Shown here: piece by piece, positions 59,025-64,000 of the stretch | How the letters are laid out: each line of letters opens with the position of its first letter | How positions within the stretch are numbered: position 1 is the stretch's first letter | Assembly (NCBI RefSeq): GCF_014145675.1 | Contig: NZ_JACGZW010000012.1 | Location: 62,001-126,000, forward strand | Origin: Amycolatopsis dendrobii | GTDB lineage: Bacteria > Actinomycetota > Actinomycetes > Mycobacteriales > Pseudonocardiaceae | Length of the DNA: 64,000 bases | Direction of reading: 5' to 3' | Notes under the pieces: generated by a model | The model's database searches: none | Seen by the model: the letters and a program-made list of their open reading frames with translations, nothing else | Told to the model about the DNA's origin: nothing | Made by a program: the position numbers and the translations under genes

Positions 59025-59525
59025 ATGGCCACGGAGAAGGCGATTCTGGCCGGCGGGTGTTTCTGGGGCATGGAGGAGCTGTTCCGCCACCAGCCCGGCG
59101 TGACCGCGACCCGCGTCGGCTACAGCGGCGGCGACGTCCCCCACGCCACCTACCGCCACCACGGCACCCACGCCGAAACCATCGAGGTCACCTACGACCC
59201 CGCGCAAACCGACTTCCGCACCCTCCTGGAGTTCTTCTTCCAGGTCCACGACCCCAGCACCAAAAACCGCCAGGGCAACGACATCGGCGCCAGCTACCGC
59301 TCCGCCATCTTCTACACCACCGACAAGCAGAAGCAGATCGCCGAAGACACCATCGCCGACGTCGACGCCTCCGGCCTCTGGCCCGGCAAGGTCGTCACCG
59401 AGGTGACGCCCGCCGGGGACTTCTGGGAAGCCGAGCCCGAGCACCAGAACTACCTGCAGCACTACCCCAACGGCTACACCTGCCACTTTCCCCGTCCCGG
59501 CTGGAAACTGCCGAAGCGCGGCTAG
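59025..59525 (+). CDS. msrA: Peptide-methionine (S)-S-oxide reductase MsrA
   Basis: MsrA repairs oxidised methionine. The 166-residue protein has the catalytic GCFWG motif (Cys12) and the typical YSGGDVPHATYRHHGTHAE and DPSTKNRQGNDIGASYRSAIF blocks, with a later Cys in YTCHFP as possible resolving residue. ATG after GGAGGAGG. Its stop shares CTAG (59522-59525) with that of the convergent transporter gene. Confidence 0.96.
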   Translation: MATEKAILAGGCFWGMEELFRHQPGVTATRVGYSGGDVPHATYRHHGTHAETIEVTYDPAQTDFRTLLEFFFQVHDPSTKNRQGNDIGASYRSAIFYTTDKQKQIAEDTIADVDASGLWPGKVVTEVTPAGDFWEAEPEHQNYLQHYPNGYTCHFPRPGWKLPKRG

Positions 59526-60742
59526 CGCGCCATCGCGGCCTCGGCCTCCCGGAAGGCCGCCGGGCTCAGCCGCCGCCACACCAGCGACGTCCCGAGCAGC
59601 TGGACCGCCGCCGCCATCACCCACACCCCGCGCAAGCTCCAGTGCACGGCCACGAACCCGCCCGCGAGCGCGCCCAGCGGCGTCAATCCCCAGGCCAGCG
59701 CGCGATGGCTGGTCAGCACGCGCCCGAGCAGCTCCGGCGGCGTGAACCGCTGCCTGCTCGACTGCGAGCACACGTTCCAGATCAGCGTCGTCGCGGTGAG
59801 GAAGATCAGCACCGCGCCGACCAGCACCGGCCACGGCGGCACGATCGCGATCAGCAGCTGGCTCAGCACCGCGCACGCCTGCGCGATCCGCATCGCTGTC
59901 GAGTAGCCGAACCGGCGCACGAACCGGTCCACGAAGAACGACGACACCACCCAGCCGACCGCCAGGCAGGCCAGCAGCACGCCGTACCCGAACGGCGAGA
60001 GACGCAGTTCCTGTGTGGCGTACAGGACGAGCATCGAGTTGCCCGCGGCCGCCGCGAACGAGCCCAGCGCGACCGTGACGGTGATCGACCGCAACAGCGG
60101 CGTGCCGACGAGATAGCGCAGCCCGGCAGTCACGTCCTTCAGCGGATGCGCGGGCGTGCGCACCGGTTTCGCCGACGGTATCCCGCGTGCGAGAAGCAAC
60201 GCGACCAGCGCGGCGACGGCTGCCAGCCACGCGGGCAGCCCCGCGCTGATCCCGATCAGCAGCCCGGTCGCCGGCGGCACCACGAACTGGACCATGCCCC
60301 GGTCGATCACCTGCAGCCGGGAATTGGCCATGGTGAGCTGATCCGGCGTGACGACCTCGGGGACCACCGAGCCCGCCGCGCCGTCGCCGAACACCTGCGC
60401 CGTGGTGAGCACGAACGCCACCACCAGCAGCGCGGGCAGGCTCAGCGAACCGGTGGAACCGAGCAGCGCCAACGTGAGCGCGGCCACGATCTGCACCGCG
60501 TACGCCGAGGCGAGCACGGTCGTGCGCCGGACCCGGTCGATCACCACCCCGGCGAACAGCGAAAGCAGCAGCCACGGCGCTTGCCCGGCGACGTTCACCA
60601 GAGACACCGCACGCGGGTCGGTGGTGATCGAGACGGCCAGCAAGGGCAGTGCCGCGAGCAAAAGCCCTTCACAGGTTGAACCGGACACCGCCACCGCTTG
60701 CAGGCGGACCCAAGCCGATCCGCTCCCGCCCCACCCCGCCAT
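59522..60742 (-). CDS. Major facilitator superfamily transporter
   Basis: The 406-residue protein has about twelve transmembrane helices with DRVRRTTVLASAYAVQ as the loop 2-3 motif and VFGDGAAGSVVPEVV. It resembles MFS proteins of the enterobactin/macrolide exporter type. The start ATG is at MAGWGGSGS. Substrate unknown. It is convergent with msrA, with overlapping stops. Confidence 0.85.
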   Translation of the reverse strand: MAGWGGSGSAWVRLQAVAVSGSTCEGLLLAALPLLAVSITTDPRAVSLVNVAGQAPWLLLSLFAGVVIDRVRRTTVLASAYAVQIVAALTLALLGSTGSLSLPALLVVAFVLTTAQVFGDGAAGSVVPEVVTPDQLTMANSRLQVIDRGMVQFVVPPATGLLIGISAGLPAWLAAVAALVALLLARGIPSAKPVRTPAHPLKDVTAGLRYLVGTPLLRSITVTVALGSFAAAAGNSMLVLYATQELRLSPFGYGVLLACLAVGWVVSSFFVDRFVRRFGYSTAMRIAQACAVLSQLLIAIVPPWPVLVGAVLIFLTATTLIWNVCSQSSRQRFTPPELLGRVLTSHRALAWGLTPLGALAGGFVAVHWSLRGVWVMAAAVQLLGTSLVWRRLSPAAFREAEAAMAR

Positions 60743-61000
60743 GCCCGCCAGTCTCCCGCGCGCCGCAACTGGTTTTCCGCAGCGCACCGGCACGCGCTCC
60801 CGGTCCCCGGACCTCCTCGCCGAACAAAACCGCTCCGGTTATCACGCGGGCGCGGGCCACGCTTTCCCTTGTCCGTCAACCGGAATCCGCGCGCCCGGCC
60901 GGATCGCGGGACGGCGGTTCACCTGCTGGGACGGGCTTCAGCGAACCGTCGCGAACGGTTGAGCTGGACGCATCCGTTCCGTCCCCGCTGGAGGAATTCC
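60743..61000. promoter_or_regulatory. Divergent spacer, MFS transporter / ABC importer
   Basis: This 258-base spacer separates the divergent transporter genes and must hold both promoters. GGAGG lies just before the GTG at 61001. I see no clear operator. Confidence 0.35.
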
Positions 61001-62644
61001 GTGCCCCGCCACACCCCGCCCCGACCCGGCCGTCCCGCCCGCGCGCGGTCCCGTCTCGCCTTCGCGCTGGCCTTTCCGCTGCTGCTCGCCGCGTGCGGCA
61101 CGGCGGGCGGGGCCAGTCCGCAGGACGCCGGTCCCCCGCGCCCGGGCGGCACGCTCCGGCTGGGCATCTCGTCCAATCCCGACTGCATCGACCCGCAGCA
61201 GGTCAGCACCAACGCCTCGGTGAACGTCGGCCGCCAGCTGGTCGATTCGCTCACCGACCAGGACCCGAAAACCGGCGCGATCACCCCGTGGCTCGCCGAC
61301 CGCTGGACGGTCAGCCCCGATTCCACGAGCTTCACCTTCCACCTCCGCTCCGGCGCCACCTTCTCCGACGGCTCCCCCGTGGACGCCGCCGCGGTGAAGG
61401 CCAGCTTCGACGGCATCAAGGCGCTCGGCGCGAAGGCCCTGCTCGGTTCCAGCTACCTGGCCGCCTACCGCGGCGCGACAGTGGTCGACCCAGCGACCGT
61501 CCGGCTCGAGTTCACCCAGCCCAGCGCGCAGTTCCTGCAAGCGAGCTCCACGATGTCGCTCGGCGTGCTCGCGCCCGCGGCGTTCCGGCACACCGCCGAG
61601 CAGCGCTGCCAGGGCGCTGGCCTGATCGGCTCGGGCCCGTTCGTGTTCACCAGCCTGAAGCCGAACCAGAACATCGTGCTCAGCAAGCGCACGGGTTACC
61701 ACTGGGGTTCGCCGTTGTGGCGGCACCAGGGCGAGGCGTACGTCGACAAGATCGATTTCCGCGTGGTGCCGGAACCCGGCGTGCGGTCGGGCAGCCTGAC
61801 GTCCGGGCAGCTCGACGCGATCACCGACGTCCAGCCGGTGGACGAACCGCAGTTCTCCGGCAACGGCTTCACCGAACCCGTCCGGCCGAACCCGGGCATC
61901 GTGTTCAACCTGCACGCGAACGTGACCCGCGGCGTCCTCGCCGACCAGAAAGTGCGGCAGGCGGTGTCGAAGGGCGTGAACCGGCCCGAGGTCACCAGCA
62001 CCGTGCTCACCCCGAACTACAAGCCCGCCACGAGCATCCTCGGCACCGCGACGCCGCTGTACACCGATCTGTCCAAGGAACTCGCCTACGACCCGGAAGG
62101 CGCGAAGGCGCTGCTGCAGTCCGACGGCTGGGTCCCCGGCCCGGACGGCATCCGGACGAAGAACGGGCAGCGGCTCACCGCGTCCGTGCTGTTCTCCGCG
62201 GTGTTCAACCAGAACCAGAGCGTGCTGGAGCTGATCCAGCAGCAGCTGCGCAAGATCGGTTTCGACCTCAAGATCGAGCTGCACACCAACGCCGAGGTCA
62301 CCCGCCTTCAGCAGGCAGGCCAGTACGATTTCCTCTGGTACAACGTCACCCGCGCCGACCCGGACATCCTGCGCCAGCAGTTCTCCACGAAGACGAACAA
62401 CCGCAGCAAGCTGCCCGCGGACAACCCGCTCGACGCGTCGCTGAACGAACAGTCCGCGACCGTCGATCCCGCGAAGCGCAAGCCCGCGGCGGAAAAGGCG
62501 CAGCGGACCATCGTGGAGCAGGCCTACTCGATCCCGGTCTTCGAACTGACGCAGGTGCTCGGCGTCGGACCGAACGCACATGACGTCGGCTTCGAGGCTT
62601 CCTCGCGGCTCCAGCTGTTCGACGCGTGGGTTTCGGGCTCGTGA
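61001..62644 (+). CDS. ABC importer substrate-binding lipoprotein (family 5)
   Basis: The 547-residue protein has a lipoprotein signal ending at Cys32 (LLLAAC) and a peptide/nickel-type binding domain: GGTLRLGISSNPDCIDPQQ, PWLADRWTVSPDSTSFTFHLRSGATFSDGSPV and YDFLWYNVTRADPD. It captures oligopeptides or similar solutes outside the membrane for the permeases encoded next. GTG start after GGAGG; the stop overlaps the permease start (GTGA). Confidence 0.93.
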   Translation: MPRHTPPRPGRPARARSRLAFALAFPLLLAACGTAGGASPQDAGPPRPGGTLRLGISSNPDCIDPQQVSTNASVNVGRQLVDSLTDQDPKTGAITPWLADRWTVSPDSTSFTFHLRSGATFSDGSPVDAAAVKASFDGIKALGAKALLGSSYLAAYRGATVVDPATVRLEFTQPSAQFLQASSTMSLGVLAPAAFRHTAEQRCQGAGLIGSGPFVFTSLKPNQNIVLSKRTGYHWGSPLWRHQGEAYVDKIDFRVVPEPGVRSGSLTSGQLDAITDVQPVDEPQFSGNGFTEPVRPNPGIVFNLHANVTRGVLADQKVRQAVSKGVNRPEVTSTVLTPNYKPATSILGTATPLYTDLSKELAYDPEGAKALLQSDGWVPGPDGIRTKNGQRLTASVLFSAVFNQNQSVLELIQQQLRKIGFDLKIELHTNAEVTRLQQAGQYDFLWYNVTRADPDILRQQFSTKTNNRSKLPADNPLDASLNEQSATVDPAKRKPAAEKAQRTIVEQAYSIPVFELTQVLGVGPNAHDVGFEASSRLQLFDAWVSGS

Positions 62645-63600
62645 AAGGCTTCCCGCTGCTTCGCCGCGTTCTGCAGGCCGTAGTGGTGCTGTGGGCGGCG
62701 TTCACGCTGTCGTTCGTCATCCTGTACCTGCTGCCCGGCGACGCGGTGCTGACCAAACTCGGCTCGGCCGAGGGCGGTCCCAGCGCGTCGCCGGAGCAGA
62801 TCGCCGCCCTGCGCGCCGAGTACGGGCTGGACGACCCGGTCCTCGTGCAGTACGGCAAGCACCTCCTCGCCGCGCTGCACGGCGACTTCGGCACCTCGGT
62901 GGCCACCGGCGACGACGCCACCCGCCAAGTCCTCACCGCGTTGCCGCCGACGCTCGCCGTCTCCGGACTGGCGCTGGTGCTCGCGATCGTCTTCGGCGGC
63001 GGGATCGCCGTGCTGGGCACCTTCACCCGCACCCGCTGGGTGAGCCAGCTCCTGCTTTCGCTGCCGCCGCTGGGCACTTCGCTGCCGACGTTCTGGGTCG
63101 GGCTGCTGCTGATCCAGCTGTTCTCGTTCCGGCTGCGGCTGTTCCCGGCGCTCGGATCGACCGGCTTCGCGTCGCTCGTCCTCCCAGCGGTCACGCTCGC
63201 CCTGCCGACCGGCGCGATCATCGCGCAAGTGCTGGCGAAGAGCCTGCGAACACAGCTCGCCGAGCCGTACATCGAGGTGGTGCGCGCGAAGGGCGCGAGC
63301 CGTCGCCGAGTCCACTTCGGACACGCGCTGCGCAACGCCGGACTGCCCGCGCTCACCCTGGTGGGCGTCGTCGCGGGCAACCTGCTGGCCGGTTCGGTGG
63401 TGACCGAAACCGTGTTCTCCCGCGACGGTCTCGGCCGCGTCACGGCGTCGGCGGTGACCGCGCAGGACGTGCCGGTGGTGCAGGCGGTGATCGTGCTCGC
63501 CGCGTTCTTCTTCGTGGTGCTCAATCTCGTCGTCGACCTCGTCTACCCGCTGCTGGACCCGCGGGTCTCCGTGCGCAAGGAGGTGCCCGCGCATGTCTGA
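62641..63600 (+). CDS. ABC importer permease, DppB-like
   Basis: The 319-residue permease has about six transmembrane helices and the family N-terminus VLQAVVVLWAAFTLSFVILYLLPGD; the EAA-type loop reads EPYIEVVRAKGASRRRVHFGHALRNA. GTG start overlapping the binding-protein stop. It overlaps the next permease start by eight bases. Confidence 0.93.
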   Translation: MKGFPLLRRVLQAVVVLWAAFTLSFVILYLLPGDAVLTKLGSAEGGPSASPEQIAALRAEYGLDDPVLVQYGKHLLAALHGDFGTSVATGDDATRQVLTALPPTLAVSGLALVLAIVFGGGIAVLGTFTRTRWVSQLLLSLPPLGTSLPTFWVGLLLIQLFSFRLRLFPALGSTGFASLVLPAVTLALPTGAIIAQVLAKSLRTQLAEPYIEVVRAKGASRRRVHFGHALRNAGLPALTLVGVVAGNLLAGSVVTETVFSRDGLGRVTASAVTAQDVPVVQAVIVLAAFFFVVLNLVVDLVYPLLDPRVSVRKEVPAHV

Positions 63601-64000
63601 AGCCGTGCTGTCCCGCCGATTCCTCGTCCGCCGCCCAGGCTTGGTCCTCTCCGGACTCGTCCTCGCCGCCGTGCTGATCGCCGCCTTCGCCCCCACCCTG
63701 TTCACCAGCCAAGACCCGCTCACCGGCATCCCCTCCGAACGGCTCCAAGGCCCCTCGCTCAGCCACCTGTTCGGCACCGACGAGACCGGCCGCGACGGGT
63801 ACGCCCGCGTCGTGCACGGGGCCGGGCTGTCCCTGCGCGCGACGGTGCTCGCGGTCCTCGTCGCGTTCGCCGCCGGGTCCGCGCTGGGGCTGCTCGCCGG
63901 GTTCCGCGGCGGCTGGCTCGACTCGGTCGTGATGCGGATCGTCGACGTCCTCCAGGCGGTTCCGTCGATCCTGCTGTCGCTGGCGCTGGTGACCGCGCTC
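63593..64000 (+). CDS. ABC importer permease, DppC-like, truncated by window end
   Basis: The first 136 residues are present, starting at ATG 63593. An N-terminal helix (LVLSGLVLAAVLIAAFAPTLF) is followed by the diagnostic HLFGTDETGRDGYARVVHGAG and the start of the membrane domain. The ATPase genes presumably follow outside the window. Confidence 0.92.
   Translation, partial: MSEAVLSRRFLVRRPGLVLSGLVLAAVLIAAFAPTLFTSQDPLTGIPSERLQGPSLSHLFGTDETGRDGYARVVHGAGLSLRATVLAVLVAFAAGSALGLLAGFRGGWLDSVVMRIVDVLQAVPSILLSLALVTAL

Overview
The window is 64 kb of very GC-rich actinobacterial chromosome. Several features point to Pseudonocardiaceae, most likely Amycolatopsis: an ergothioneine operon, an F420-type enzyme, an orphan PE/PPE/EspG set, strong C/G third-position codon bias, frequent GTG and TTG starts, and intergenic palindromes of the kind I associate with Amycolatopsis. 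The genus is inference. I see no rRNA, tRNA, CRISPR array or complete insertion sequence.

Layout. 1-6.7 kb: the 3' end of aconitase, a 520-base gap packed with palindromes and a tandem repeat, a secreted phosphoesterase, efeO-efeB (iron uptake and DyP peroxidase, no efeU) and a secreted S33 peptidase. 6.7-12.1 kb: a minus-strand operon egtA-B-C-D continuing into an F420-type oxidoreductase and an orphan Imm7 immunity protein. 12.3-18.9 kb: a LysR regulator divergent from an amino-acid dehydrogenase, proline iminopeptidase, a PE-like/PPE-like/EspG trio, an AcnR-like TetR regulator and a DinB-like protein. 19.2-24.5 kb: two coupled CNNM/HlyC proteins, a 29-codon coupled ORF, a putative DNA glycosylase, a probably deleted substrate-binding protein and an aldo/keto reductase. 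24.7-27.7 kb: an unassigned module made of an XRE regulator, a small Cys protein, a protein with a GRDP-like core and a CX2CX2CX3C tail, and an APH-like kinase.

27.9-40.7 kb is a methylated-amine catabolic island. A Rieske oxygenase with its own Rieske ferredoxin and FAD reductase probably N-demethylates a quaternary amine such as glycine betaine. A dimethylglycine-dehydrogenase-like enzyme and heterotetrameric sarcosine oxidase (soxBDAG) would continue to glycine. A FTCD-like cyclodeaminase and PurU would handle the folate-bound one-carbon units. An FCD-type GntR regulator sits divergent from soxB over a palindrome, and a repeated GTTGCGTAT motif lies between the oxygenase and ferredoxin genes.

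40.7-54.2 kb: an L,D-transpeptidase, an HD hydrolase and a crotonase, then a tightly coupled cell-surface polysaccharide cluster (five glycosyltransferases, a large membrane protein, a flippase, a pyruvyl-transferase-like protein). A 46-codon zinc-ribbon gene lies antisense in its one gap. 54.4-64 kb: signal peptidase I, a SnoaL-like protein, an ATPase-fold protein, a DsbA-family protein, a LysR/EamA divergent pair with repeated operator-like sites, msrA, an MFS transporter, and the start of a peptide/nickel-type ABC importer cut off by the window end.
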